Below are positions 33,087-42,105 of a stretch of DNA of 64,000 bases, one piece after another. Under the pieces are notes generated by a model. That model was not told where the DNA came from. It made no database searches and saw only the letters and a program-made list of their open reading frames with translations. The translations under genes were made by a program, and so were the position numbers. Source of the stretch: Aequorivita echinoideorum (GTDB lineage Bacteria; Bacteroidota; Bacteroidia; Flavobacteriales; Flavobacteriaceae); NCBI RefSeq assembly GCF_018476645.1, contig NZ_JAHCTB010000006.1, forward strand, positions 82,906 through 146,905. Direction: 5' to 3'. Numbering within the stretch: the stretch's first letter is position 1; each line of letters starts with the position of its first letter.

Positions 33087-35393
33087 TTAATCTTCGGAAT
33101 TTTCTCTTTTGAATTTTTCAAAAGCGCCCACTTGTTTTTCCTTTGGCCACGCATTATTTGAAGTATCAATATCTGCCGTTTCTTCTTCGGGATCTACTTC
33201 TATTTTTGTGATTTCTTTATCTGTAGCAATAAATTTCCCAACGGTAGTATCATTCAATCTCCAGATTTCAGCGGGATATGTTATTTTTTCTGAAGTGCCA
33301 TCAGCATAGGTGAATTGTGTGATTATGGGCATCGGGATTCCGCCCGGTTTGTTGAAAGTAACTTCATAGAAATAATTGGGACGCTTCAATTTTGCACGTT
33401 CTTCCGGCGAAAAATTTTCGAGGAGGTATTCATTCAAGGTACTAATATCCTCCACTTTTGCATTGCGCATGGTTTCTTCAAAATCCTCACTTCCTTCCTC
33501 TACCATATAGACCAAAGGTGGAACATCACTTTCCTGAATGCCGCGAGCGGTCATCATTTCACGTACTTCTTTGTTCATTTTTGAAGTAACATAAAATTTC
33601 TTTACGCTTTCCACGCCTATATCCACATAATCCGTAGTGTAAAACCACTCTCTCCAGTACCAATCGAGGTCTACCGCCGAGGCATCTTCCATAGTCCTGA
33701 AAAAATCCTCCGGCGTGGGGTGCTTGAACATCCACCGATTAGCGTAGGTTTTAAATGCATAATCAAAAAGCTCCCTTCCCATTACGGTCTCACGTAAAAT
33801 ATTGAGCGCAGTCGCTGGTTTCGCATAGGCATTTGCCCCAAAATTATAAACGTTTAATCCTTTGCTCATAATGGGCGCCAATTGCTTTTGATCGCCGGCC
33901 ATATAGTCCACTATGTTTTTGGCTGGACCACGGCGGGACGGGTATTTTTTGTTTGGTGCAATGGCATCTGGATACGCCTCACCAAAATCCTGCTCGGCAA
34001 CATATTGCGTGAAAGTGTTCAGTCCCTCATCCATCCAAGTCCATTGACGCTCGTCACTGTTAACGATCATTGGGAAATAGTTATGCCCCACTTCGTGGAT
34101 TATCACGCTCATCATTCCGTATTTGGTGCGCTCGCTAAGTGAGCCGTCCTTGTCTGGCCTTCCATAATTCCAGCAAATCATTGGATATTCCATTCCTTGG
34201 TTTTTTGCGTTTACTGAAATAGCCTTGGGGTACGGATAGTCAAACGTCATTCTGGAATAGGTCTTCAGAGTGCTGGCGACAACTTTTGTAGACCAATCTT
34301 CCCACAGCGGATTTCCCTCTGGCGGATATAGTGATACTGCCATCACATTGCGGTTGCCCATTTTCACTGCCATCATATCCCAAATGTAGCGACGGGAAGT
34401 AGCAAAAGCATAATCACGAACGTTTTCTGCTTTAAATTTCCAAGTTTTTTTAGCGGTAGAAAAATTCTTGGAAGCGGCCTCGGCTTCGGCCTGCGTCACG
34501 ATCATTACAGGTTTGTCAAAAGATTTCTGGGCCTGCTCGTACCTATTCATCATTTCTTTTGAAAAAACATCCTTTCTATTCTGAAGCTCGCCCGTACCGT
34601 CCAAAATATGATCTGCCGGTACGGTAATATTTACTTCAAAATTTCCGAAAGGCAACGCAAATTCATCCCTTCCCCAAAATTGGCTGTTTTGCCAACCTTC
34701 CACATCGTTGTACACCGCCATTCTCGGGTAAAACTGGGCAATTACGTATCCGTGATTTCCGTCATCAAAAACTTCATATCCACTTCTTGCCCTATTTACC
34801 ACGTGATCATTAATATTATACCACCACTTAATAGAAAAAACGAATTTTTTTCCCGGCATCAAGTTTTCCGGCATTTCCACACGCATCATAGTCTGGTTAA
34901 TGGTATAGGGCAGCGCATTTCCTTTTGTGTCTTTCACTTCCATAATATTGAAACCACCATCAAAAGCGTTACCCATATATTCATTGATGAAATTTCCCGG
35001 CTGCATAGCCGGTGCCGAACCCGAAGATTCAATCAGTGGCGATTTTGAATCTTTTTTACGAACGTTTTGATCGAGTTGAACCCAAAGAAATTCCAATTGG
35101 TCCGGCGAATTGTTGGTGTAGGTAATGGTCTCAAAGCCTGTCAACTTTGTGTTTTTATCATCCAGCTCCACATCCATTTTATAATCTGCCTGTTGCTGAT
35201 AATAGTTGGGTCCCGGTGCCCCACTTGCCGTTCTGAACATATTTGGTGTTGAAAACTCCTCGTACATTTGCTTGAAACGATTTGTATTGAAGTGGCCTGG
35301 CTCACGTTTTTGTTCAGAATTTTCTTCTTGTGCGTTAACCGTTCCGAAGAAAATTATGGCAGTTGAAAAAAGTAGCGTTTTAAAAAATTTCAT
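33087..35393 (-). CDS. Exported M1-family metallopeptidase
   Basis: Zinc aminopeptidase-like enzyme of 768 residues. It has a signal peptide (KFFKTLLFSTAIIFFGTVNAQ), a beta-sandwich N-terminal domain, then the thermolysin-like catalytic domain. Zinc ligands are seen in VIIHEVGHNYFPM near residue 430, with the third ligand Glu in WMDEGLNTF about 20 residues later. The usual GxMEN exopeptidase motif is replaced by QGMEYPMI, as in many Bacteroidota M1 paralogues. The final acidic tail is long. It is last in a minus-strand group after DUF6702 and two CarboxypepD_reg genes. Periplasmic or surface peptide degradation is likely. Confidence 0.94.
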   Translation of the reverse strand: MKFFKTLLFSTAIIFFGTVNAQEENSEQKREPGHFNTNRFKQMYEEFSTPNMFRTASGAPGPNYYQQQADYKMDVELDDKNTKLTGFETITYTNNSPDQLEFLWVQLDQNVRKKDSKSPLIESSGSAPAMQPGNFINEYMGNAFDGGFNIMEVKDTKGNALPYTINQTMMRVEMPENLMPGKKFVFSIKWWYNINDHVVNRARSGYEVFDDGNHGYVIAQFYPRMAVYNDVEGWQNSQFWGRDEFALPFGNFEVNITVPADHILDGTGELQNRKDVFSKEMMNRYEQAQKSFDKPVMIVTQAEAEAASKNFSTAKKTWKFKAENVRDYAFATSRRYIWDMMAVKMGNRNVMAVSLYPPEGNPLWEDWSTKVVASTLKTYSRMTFDYPYPKAISVNAKNQGMEYPMICWNYGRPDKDGSLSERTKYGMMSVIIHEVGHNYFPMIVNSDERQWTWMDEGLNTFTQYVAEQDFGEAYPDAIAPNKKYPSRRGPAKNIVDYMAGDQKQLAPIMSKGLNVYNFGANAYAKPATALNILRETVMGRELFDYAFKTYANRWMFKHPTPEDFFRTMEDASAVDLDWYWREWFYTTDYVDIGVESVKKFYVTSKMNKEVREMMTARGIQESDVPPLVYMVEEGSEDFEETMRNAKVEDISTLNEYLLENFSPEERAKLKRPNYFYEVTFNKPGGIPMPIITQFTYADGTSEKITYPAEIWRLNDTTVGKFIATDKEITKIEVDPEEETADIDTSNNAWPKEKQVGAFEKFKRENSED

Positions 35394-35439
35394 TCGTATT
35401 TGTTTTGAAAGGATGATGGTTCAAATTATCAATTAAAGT

Positions 35440-35949
35440 TCAATCAAAGGGAAATAATATTCCCGAGGGTTCATTTTTGTCCAAAATAAGACTTTTGCGG
35501 CTTTCTGAAGTCTTCAAGTGGATAATATTTTGCTGTTCCGGAAACATTTCCATTAAGACCTTGTTTTCAATTTCAATATTTTTAAAGGGTTTCAGCTTTG
35601 TAATCTCAATATATGCAACCACCATATCAGTATCATATTCGCGTCCTATGTAATGGAGTTCCACATTTTTTCCATCTACTTTAATCTTCAATTTTTGAAG
35701 AATATACTGCTTTAATAATTCAGTATCCGTTTCGGTTTCCTTTTTTGTGTCCAAGGAAATGGACTTGTTATAGCGTGCCTTTAGGGCGTTTTCAATATCA
35801 TCTATAAAAATATTGGTAATAATTTGAAGCGAATTTTTCTTTTCAACATACTCCATTTTAGTGACACTCACGTAAAATTTATGAGCGGGACGCGCCGAAA
35901 TCAGGGGAATCGTTATAAATGCGAGCAGTAAAAATTTTAAAAATTTCAT
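35440..35949 (-). CDS. Exported DUF6702-family protein
   Basis: A 169-residue protein with a signal peptide (MKFLKFLLLAFITIPLISARP). The mature beginning HKFYVSVTKMEYVEKKNSLQI is the typical opening of the DUF6702 family, whose members are almost always encoded next to an M1 peptidase in flavobacteria, as here. The rest is beta-rich with a conserved E-I-x-K-x-K-N-I-E pattern, ending in FPFD. Function unknown. The gene is 46 bases before the peptidase gene on the same strand, so a shared transcript and joint function in the envelope are likely (inference). Confidence 0.85.
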   Translation of the reverse strand: MKFLKFLLLAFITIPLISARPAHKFYVSVTKMEYVEKKNSLQIITNIFIDDIENALKARYNKSISLDTKKETETDTELLKQYILQKLKIKVDGKNVELHYIGREYDTDMVVAYIEITKLKPFKNIEIENKVLMEMFPEQQNIIHLKTSESRKSLILDKNEPSGILFPFD

Positions 35950-36018
35950 GTAAAGATTTGATTCTAATGGAACATTAGACGGCTAAAATTCAGCGATGTT
36001 ACAGAATTTAACCAATTA

Positions 36019-36783
36019 CTATTCTTCTGGTATGCGGGACAAATACTCTTTTGCTTTTTCTTCAAAAATAAGAAAAACGCTGCCATATCTTTCTTTTTTG
36101 AATTCGCTTTCAATTTGGGTTGCTTCGGCACAAAACAGCAAAAAATCGTGAATTTTAGTATGGGGGATTTTATATGTATCCACAAAAAATTCTTCAGTGT
36201 AATAATTGAAAATATTGGCAACAAAACTATTCTCCACATCCCATTTTCTTCTTATTTTCAGTTTTCTATAATACCCTGAAATATATTTATACATAAGTTC
36301 CAGCTTAAGACTGGTAGGACTAAAAGCTTCAAAAATAGGTACAATTCGCTCCTGCGGAATCCCTTTAAATCCGGGAAGTCCCAAATCTTCAAAATCAACG
36401 GGTTTATCTGTTTGTATTTTCGCCAAATCTGCCCTAATGTTTCCGGATAGGTTCGGGGCTATAACCACTTCATCCAGTTCATTCACGGTCTCCCGCAATT
36501 GCACGGTAATGGTACCGGCATCCCAAATTTTATCTGTTACCAAAATAATTTCAGGCGCATACTTTACCGAAATAAATAGAAGTGTATCCAGCTCTTTGGT
36601 AAGTATTGAGAATTGTCCATTTTCATCTGAAATTGTGTTGTAACCGGAAGAACTATTGCGAATGTGGATACCTTCCACCTCGCCATCATTGGTTATTTTT
36701 CCACGTAATTCCTTTTTCTGCGCTTGCGCCAAACCCATTATAAGGAAAAAGGTGCCAACGAAAATGATAATTTTCTTATTCAC
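36019..36783 (-). CDS. Exported protein with CarboxypepD_reg-type domain (downstream paralogue)
   Basis: A 254-residue protein. The signal peptide (MNKKIIIFVGTFFLIMGLAQAQ) is followed by a carboxypeptidase-regulatory-like beta domain (about residues 24-110: GKITNDGEVEGIHIRN, then YNTISDENGQFSI). Then comes NELDEVVIAPNLSGNIRADL, which looks like the link into a TonB-dependent receptor plug, but no barrel follows; the C-terminal half is helical and charged. It overlaps the upstream paralogue by 8 bases. The two share about the first 130 residues by pattern. A scaffold or anti-sigma-like sensor role is conceivable, but nothing shows it. Confidence 0.85.
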   Translation of the reverse strand: MNKKIIIFVGTFFLIMGLAQAQKKELRGKITNDGEVEGIHIRNSSSGYNTISDENGQFSILTKELDTLLFISVKYAPEIILVTDKIWDAGTITVQLRETVNELDEVVIAPNLSGNIRADLAKIQTDKPVDFEDLGLPGFKGIPQERIVPIFEAFSPTSLKLELMYKYISGYYRKLKIRRKWDVENSFVANIFNYYTEEFFVDTYKIPHTKIHDFLLFCAEATQIESEFKKERYGSVFLIFEEKAKEYLSRIPEE

Positions 36784-37591
36784 CGCGCGTTTTGTATTCT
36801 ATACTTTTTTCGCGAAGAAATTCCATTAATTGCATTTCATTATTGCTACGGAGCAAATCTTGGTTCAAACCATTTTCTTGGGCAAAATACAGAAAATCAA
36901 CTGCCTTCTCCTCTGGAATCTGAAAATTGGCAGCAACAAAAGCCCTGCTAAAACGCTGTTGCAGATTGGTACTGATTGCAGTGCTGGATTCCCTGGCCTG
37001 GGTTTCGGAGACTTCCCTATTTGGAAACAGTAAGCCCGCTACCCCGCCCAGAATTCCCAAAATATTCGCGCCGTTCTGTATGGAATTGCCGTGAAGTGCT
37101 TCCTCGGCGGCGTTTCCGGCAATTTTAGTCTGCGCATCTGGCTCAAACTGGTAGCCATATTCCAGATTTTCATAACTGAGGTCCCAATTCTGGCCAATGG
37201 AATAGGTAGGTATTTTTTGGACATCTGCCCGCACATTTCCGGAAAGATCGTACGGCCGCACGATAACCTCTTCCAGTTGGTTCACGGACGGATTTAAATA
37301 AATATTGATTCGTTTTTTGTCCACAACGCCCGCATCCACAAGTATGGTAAAGGATTGATATTGCAATGCCGTTACGTAGAGCCTGTCATTTTCGGCCACT
37401 TCTATTTCAAAAGTACCGGTAGCATCCGTTATGGTTCCTTTTTGGGAGGATTGATTGTAAATTGTTATGCCTTCCAGGTCATCATTTTCCTGCGCGGTTA
37501 TTTTTCCGGCGATTTTGGTACGCTCCACATCCTGTGCAAAAAGGGTGGCAGATAAGGTAAAAGCGAATAGTACAAGTAGTTTTTTCATCAT
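36776..37591 (-). CDS. Exported protein with CarboxypepD_reg-type domain (upstream paralogue)
   Basis: A 271-residue paralogue of the next gene. The signal peptide (MKKLLVLFAFTLSATLFAQ) is followed by the same beta domain (GKITAQENDDLEGITIYN, TITDATGTFEIEV) and VNQLEEVIVRPYDLSGNVRAD. A short Gly/Leu-rich patch (ILGILGGVAGLLFPN) is near residue 190, then a charged helical end. It is the first gene of a four-gene minus-strand set (two paralogues, DUF6702, M1 peptidase). Its promoter should lie in the repeat-containing region to the right. Confidence 0.85.
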   Translation of the reverse strand: MMKKLLVLFAFTLSATLFAQDVERTKIAGKITAQENDDLEGITIYNQSSQKGTITDATGTFEIEVAENDRLYVTALQYQSFTILVDAGVVDKKRINIYLNPSVNQLEEVIVRPYDLSGNVRADVQKIPTYSIGQNWDLSYENLEYGYQFEPDAQTKIAGNAAEEALHGNSIQNGANILGILGGVAGLLFPNREVSETQARESSTAISTNLQQRFSRAFVAANFQIPEEKAVDFLYFAQENGLNQDLLRSNNEMQLMEFLREKSIEYKTRGE

Positions 37592-37959
37592 ACTCTAAAA
37601 ATACGGTTTTGTTTTCTTAGTGAAAACTTAAATTCTTTACGTAATTATGTTAATATTGAAGAGGCTGAATAATATCATATATGTACTCTGGCCGTATTGC
37701 AAAAAATGGTAATTCAATATGTATTTTATAAAGCATTTTATCCTAAATAGTAACCATTTTACTTACCGCTGTAACTTTTTAACTTACACTTGTAACTTTC
37801 TTACTTACACCTGTAACTTTTTTACTTACAAACGTCTTTTTGAAAACTATTATATTGCCACTTATATGAACAACATTAATGGTTTTTTGAAATTTAAAGA
37901 CATTAGTTTCTGTTGAATACATTGAGTATTGGTAAATTTATAATCTGAAAATATTCAAA
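37592..37959. other. 368-base divergent intergenic region with a 21-bp array
   Basis: Separates two divergent transcription units. Apart from the array at 37759-37842 and flanking AT-rich sequence, no gene is convincing; a 65-residue frame through the array (TYTCNFLTYTCNF) simply translates the repeat. It should hold the promoters of both flanking genes. Confidence 0.6.
37759..37842. repeat. Four tandem 21-bp units with internal dyads
   Basis: Units at 37759, 37780, 37801 and 37822, consensus ttacttacacctgtaactttt; the fourth is degraded. Each of the first three contains a near-palindrome TTACnnnnTGTAA. The exact 21-bp spacing puts all dyads on one DNA face. It is about 120 bases before the PepE-type gene. 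Confidence 0.72.
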
Positions 37960-38670
37960 ATGAAAAACCTACTTATAGCCAGCACCAGCACAGTATATGG
38001 CGGTACTTATTTAGATTACCTCGCTGAAGAAATGGCTGAATTGTTTAAGGGTACAAACGAAATAATATTCATACCCTATGCTCGCCCCGGCGGAATTACC
38101 CACGATGAATACACCGAAAAAGCAGCAAGTGCGTTTCAGAAAATAGATAAAAAATTGATAGGCCTACATACGTTTAAAAATCCAGCGGAAGCCATTAACT
38201 CGGCAAAAGGTGTGTTTACAGGTGGCGGAAATACCTTTGTTTTGGTTAACGCCCTGTACCATTTTGAGGCAATGCAACCACTTCGCGAAGCCATTTTTAA
38301 AGGATTGCCCTATATGGGGACGAGTGCCGGCAGCAATATTTGCGGGGTTTCTATGCAGACTACCAATGACATGCCCATAATCTATCCGCCATCCTTCAAG
38401 ACTTTGGGCGCAGTGCCGTTCAATTTAAATCCGCATTATTTAGACCCAGAACCAGACAGTAAGCATATGGGCGAAACCCGCGAAACAAGAATCAAGGAAT
38501 TCCATACACAGAACACGGTTCCCGTCGTGGGATTGCGCGAGGGCAGTTGGTTGCGCGTTACAGGTGAAAAGATTGTTTTGAAAGGCAAATTGAAGGCGCG
38601 TATTTTTGAGCAGGGAAAAGATGCTTATGAAGTAGAGAGCGGCACCGAATTTTCAAATTTCAAGGTGTAG
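37960..38670 (+). CDS. pepE: Dipeptidase E-like serine peptidase (S51)
   Basis: Class I glutamine amidotransferase-fold peptidase that cleaves Asp-X dipeptides. The 236-residue protein has the VFTGGGNTFVL loop and the nucleophile Ser122 in MGTSAGSNICGV, followed by MPIIYPPSFKTLGAVPFNLNPHY, where the catalytic His is expected. Length and order match PepE, and there is no signal peptide, so it is cytosolic. Preceded by the 21-bp repeat array, which might regulate it. The PepE versus cyanophycinase-like choice rests on length (cyanophycinases are longer). Confidence 0.9.
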   Translation: MKNLLIASTSTVYGGTYLDYLAEEMAELFKGTNEIIFIPYARPGGITHDEYTEKAASAFQKIDKKLIGLHTFKNPAEAINSAKGVFTGGGNTFVLVNALYHFEAMQPLREAIFKGLPYMGTSAGSNICGVSMQTTNDMPIIYPPSFKTLGAVPFNLNPHYLDPEPDSKHMGETRETRIKEFHTQNTVPVVGLREGSWLRVTGEKIVLKGKLKARIFEQGKDAYEVESGTEFSNFKV

Positions 38671-38699
38671 TCCTTACAACCAATGCAATCTGCAACATC

Positions 38700-39134
38700 T
38701 TAAATTTCTTTCACAAAGTGATAGCCCTTGGCCACAAAACCCTGATTGTAATAAAATTTATGCGAAGGGAAATTCTGCACATACGTATTTAACTCAATCC
38801 AGTTGCAACCTTTACGCTTGGCATAATGGTAAACGTAATCCATCAACATTTTGCCCACGCCCCTGCTCCGCGCGTCGTCATCAATAATCACGTGGTCCAG
38901 TTCCACGCATTTGCCCGCATAATGGCGCGTTTGGAACCAAAGTCCGCAAACGCCAATCAATTTTTCAGATTCGTAAACGCCAATGCATTCGTAATTCTGC
39001 TTTGTGGATTCCAAAATGCGTTCTTTTAAAACTGCTTCGGCAACGGTAAAATTACCCAATTTTTGCAATAGCGGTAGAATACTGAGTATGTCCTTGGACT
39101 CAATTATGCGGATGGAAACGGCGTTATCTTTCAA
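38700..39134 (-). CDS. GNAT-family N-acetyltransferase
   Basis: A 144-residue acetyltransferase of the classical GNAT fold. The acetyl-CoA pyrophosphate loop is seen as DDDARSRGVGKMLMDYV (the R-x-x-G-x-G/A motif), preceded by the strand VELDHVIID and followed by GCNWIELNTY and FYNQGFVAKGYHFVK. The substrate is unknown. It is transcribed towards pepE and away from the M15 peptidase gene. Confidence 0.92.
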   Translation of the reverse strand: MKDNAVSIRIIESKDILSILPLLQKLGNFTVAEAVLKERILESTKQNYECIGVYESEKLIGVCGLWFQTRHYAGKCVELDHVIIDDDARSRGVGKMLMDYVYHYAKRKGCNWIELNTYVQNFPSHKFYYNQGFVAKGYHFVKEI

Positions 39135-39169
39135 AATTATGGTACTTTTAAACTTCAGTAAAAGATCTC

Positions 39170-39913
39170 ATGAAGCGCAACGAATTTATTAAAATTTCTG
39201 GCCTTGCGGGCCTAAGTCTCGCCATTTTTCCGCAATTTTCATTTAATAATTATTTAGATGAATTTACCCGCGAGCAGCTACTAGGAAAAGGAAACCCGAA
39301 TATTATAGGTGATTCCTACACCAGCAAAATGGACAAACAAACCAAGGAAGCCTTCAATAAAATGAAGGCTGCCGCGACAGAGGATAATATAAAAATTGAG
39401 GTGGTTTCATCTTACAGAAGTTTCCAGCGGCAAAAGGAAATTTTTGAAAATAAATACAACTCCTTTACTTCCCAAGGACTCTCCCCCGAAAAAGCAATCC
39501 AAAAAATTATTGAATATTCTACCATTCCCGGCACGTCCCGCCATCATTGGGGTACTGATTTGGATTTGATTGATGGAAATGCCCCACGACCCACAAATGT
39601 TTTGATGGCTGAAAATTTTCATGGCAATGGTCCCTACTGCCGATTTAAAATGTGGCTCAACCAAAATGCGGAAAAGTTTGGCTTCCACGAAGTTTATACG
39701 GACAATGGCAACAGGAAAGGTTTTAAATATGAGCCGTGGCACTTCAGTTATGCACCAGTTTCCGTGCCAATGCTGAAAGCCTATCGGGAAAAAATTGATG
39801 TGAAAAAAATGCTTTCTGAAGAAAAAATAAAGGGCAACGAGCATTTTTCCGAAGCGTTTGTTTCAAAATATATTTCTGAAAATATTTTGGATATAAACCC
39901 TATTTTGCTTTAA
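39170..39913 (+). CDS. Exported M15-family D-alanyl-D-alanine carboxypeptidase
   Basis: A 247-residue zinc peptidase of the VanY/DdcY type that trims peptidoglycan stem peptides. Motifs: SYRSFQRQKEIF (substrate loop), SRHHWGTDLDL with the His and Asp zinc ligands, and EPWHFSY with the third His. The N-terminus MKRNEFIKISGLAGLSLAIF looks like a Tat-type leader with K-R in place of R-R, or a weak Sec signal; it lacks a lipobox. gpmI follows 25 bases later on the same strand. Confidence 0.9.
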   Translation: MKRNEFIKISGLAGLSLAIFPQFSFNNYLDEFTREQLLGKGNPNIIGDSYTSKMDKQTKEAFNKMKAAATEDNIKIEVVSSYRSFQRQKEIFENKYNSFTSQGLSPEKAIQKIIEYSTIPGTSRHHWGTDLDLIDGNAPRPTNVLMAENFHGNGPYCRFKMWLNQNAEKFGFHEVYTDNGNRKGFKYEPWHFSYAPVSVPMLKAYREKIDVKKMLSEEKIKGNEHFSEAFVSKYISENILDINPILL

Positions 39914-39938
39914 ATGAGACCATAACAGTAAATTAGAA

Positions 39939-41456
39939 ATGAACAAAAAAGTAATATTAATGATCCTGGACGGTTGGGGCATTACGCAAGATCCCGCCGT
40001 TTCTGCCATTGCGCAAGCAAACACGCCATTTATAGATTCGCTTTATAAAAAATATCCGCACGGCCAGTTGCTCACGCACGGTATGAATGTGGGCCTGCCC
40101 AATGGCCAAATGGGCAACAGCGAAGTGGGACATATGAATCTTGGAGCGGGAAGAATCATTTACCAAGATCTGGCAAAAATCAACATGGCTATGGAAAAGG
40201 GCACGCTGCGAAACGAGGAAGCGCTCCAAAAAGCGTTTCGATATGCAAAAAGCCACAACAAAAAAGTACATTTTCTTGGGCTGCTCTCAGATGGTGGCGT
40301 ACATTCCCATATAGACCATTTAAAAGGTCTTTTGAAAGCCGCCCAACTGGAAGGAATTTCAGATATGTACGTGCACGCCTTTACCGATGGCCGCGATGTG
40401 GATCCACGCTCCGGCGCAGGTTTTGTTGCGGAAATCCAACAAGAACTTATGAACACGGGCGGTAAATTGGCGTCTGTCATTGGACGTTATTTTGCTATGG
40501 ACCGTGACCGCCGCTGGGAACGCGTAAAAAAAGCGTATGATTTGCTTTGTTTCGGAAAAGGGAAAGCGTCCACGAACGCCATAAAAAATATTGAGGAAAG
40601 TTATGCCGAAGGAATTACCGATGAATTTATAGAACCCATAGTAATGGTAAATGCAGACAGTACGCTGGTTGCAACCATTGAAAAGGACGATGTGGTGCTG
40701 TTTTTCAATTTCCGAACAGATCGCGGAAGGCAGTTGACGGAAGTTCTCACGCAAAAGGATTATGAGGAATTTGGGATGAACACTTTGCCACTATATTTTG
40801 TAACGCTTACCAATTATGACGATTCCTTCGGAAATATCCACGTGGTTTACAACAAAGAAAATTTGAAGGAAACGCTCGGCGAAATTTTGGAAAAAAACGG
40901 AAAGAAACAGATTCGTATTGCCGAAACCGAAAAGTATCCACACGTAACATTCTTCTTTTCCGGCGGAAGGGAGCTTGCCTTTGAAGGCGAAAAAAGAATT
41001 CTGTGTCCATCGCCTAAAGTAGCAACGTACGATTTGAAGCCGGAAATGAGCGCCTTTTCTTTACGGGATATGATTTTGCCCGAAATTGAAGACGGGAATG
41101 CGGATTTTATTTGTATGAATTTTGCAAATCCAGATATGGTAGGCCATACCGGTGTTTTTGAAGCTGCCATAAAAGCCTGCGAAGCTGTTGACAAATGTGC
41201 CGAAGCGGTAATTGCGAAAGCAACTGAACATAACTATACCGCAATTATAATTGCAGATCACGGAAATAGCGAATGTATGCGAAATCCGGACGGCTCACCC
41301 AATACGGCACACACTACGAATCCCGTTCCTATCATATTAGTGGATAGTGAAATTACCTCGATTAAAGATGGGATTTTAGGTGATGTTGCACCCACTATTT
41401 TAAAATTGATGGGTATTGATCAACCAGAGATTATGACTCAGAAACCTTTAATCTAA
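39939..41456 (+). CDS. gpmI: 2,3-bisphosphoglycerate-independent phosphoglycerate mutase
   Basis: Interconverts 3- and 2-phosphoglycerate in glycolysis and gluconeogenesis, using two manganese ions and a phosphoserine. The 505-residue protein shows Asp11 in MILDGWGI, the nucleophile Ser61 in MGNSEVGHMNLGAGR, the substrate-site arginines in HAFTDGRDVDPRSG and ARYFAMDRDRRWERV-like sequence, and metal ligands in IADHGNSE near the end. Length is typical. The Trx-like gene follows 5 bases later. Confidence 0.97.
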   Translation: MNKKVILMILDGWGITQDPAVSAIAQANTPFIDSLYKKYPHGQLLTHGMNVGLPNGQMGNSEVGHMNLGAGRIIYQDLAKINMAMEKGTLRNEEALQKAFRYAKSHNKKVHFLGLLSDGGVHSHIDHLKGLLKAAQLEGISDMYVHAFTDGRDVDPRSGAGFVAEIQQELMNTGGKLASVIGRYFAMDRDRRWERVKKAYDLLCFGKGKASTNAIKNIEESYAEGITDEFIEPIVMVNADSTLVATIEKDDVVLFFNFRTDRGRQLTEVLTQKDYEEFGMNTLPLYFVTLTNYDDSFGNIHVVYNKENLKETLGEILEKNGKKQIRIAETEKYPHVTFFFSGGRELAFEGEKRILCPSPKVATYDLKPEMSAFSLRDMILPEIEDGNADFICMNFANPDMVGHTGVFEAAIKACEAVDKCAEAVIAKATEHNYTAIIIADHGNSECMRNPDGSPNTAHTTNPVPIILVDSEITSIKDGILGDVAPTILKLMGIDQPEIMTQKPLI

Positions 41457-41461
41457 CAACT

Positions 41462-42052
41462 ATGAAAAAAATAATAATCGTTTTCGCGGCAATAGTGATA
41501 ATTGCTTGCAATTCTTCAAAAGAAAAAAATAAATTGGACGAAACGGCCTCAAAGGAAATTGTTTCAGAAATGAATTCAGATAAAATAAATGATACGGTGG
41601 TCTCTGGAGATTCAGTCATACTGCTCGGGAAGGCCAACCGAAATGGGCTTAGGATGGATGCTTTCCAAAATTGGTTTGACGAGGGCTACAAATCTTATCA
41701 ATTGGATTCTGAAACAGTTTCACATTTAAAATCGCTATTAAAAGGAGTTGAGATTACAGCATTTATGGGAACTTGGTGCAGCGACAGCCAGCGGGAGATT
41801 CCACATTTTTACAAAATACTAGACCAAACGGGATTTGACGAATCAAAGTTAACGCTCATTACGGTTTCTGAAGAAAAGACGACCCCGCAAGGATATGAGG
41901 ACGGATTGAATATTACGAATGTACCAACCCTTATTTTTTCAAAAGACGGTAAAGAACTTGGCAGAATTGTGGAATATCCCATAGAAGGTCTGGAAAAAGA
42001 TATGCTTGCCATTGTAAGCGGCAAGGATTACAAGCACGCGTATTCCGAATAA
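41462..42052 (+). CDS. Thioredoxin-like lipoprotein with CxxS active site
   Basis: A 196-residue lipoprotein: MKKIIIVFAAIVIIAC with lipid-anchored Cys16, then a linker and a thioredoxin fold. The active-site segment GTWCSDSQREIPHF holds Cys106 and Ser109, so the usual resolving cysteine of the CxxC is a serine. The cis-proline region NVPTLIFSKDGKELGR is normal. A monothiol active site suggests glutaredoxin-like, mixed-disulfide or non-redox use, not standard dithiol reduction. It is 5 bases after gpmI and before the HAD-like gene. Confidence 0.88.
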   Translation: MKKIIIVFAAIVIIACNSSKEKNKLDETASKEIVSEMNSDKINDTVVSGDSVILLGKANRNGLRMDAFQNWFDEGYKSYQLDSETVSHLKSLLKGVEITAFMGTWCSDSQREIPHFYKILDQTGFDESKLTLITVSEEKTTPQGYEDGLNITNVPTLIFSKDGKELGRIVEYPIEGLEKDMLAIVSGKDYKHAYSE

Positions 42053-42105
42053 ATTGTGGCATCGGTATAATTCTTTGTAATTTTACAGCCCGAAATTTTT
42101 ACTCG

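Noticed and set aside
35964..36239. A 91-residue minus-strand frame overlapping the CarboxypepD_reg gene
   Set aside because: It lies out of frame inside a well-supported gene, with no signal or family pattern.
37759..37842. CRISPR array
   Set aside because: Units are contiguous, without unique spacers, and no cas gene is near.
37719..37916. A 65-residue frame with TYTCNFL repeats
   Set aside because: It only translates the 21-bp array (21 is divisible by 3); codon use and start context are poor.
39170..39235. Firm Tat substrate call for the M15 peptidase
   Set aside because: The leader has Lys-Arg, not Arg-Arg; a Tat route is possible but not supported enough.
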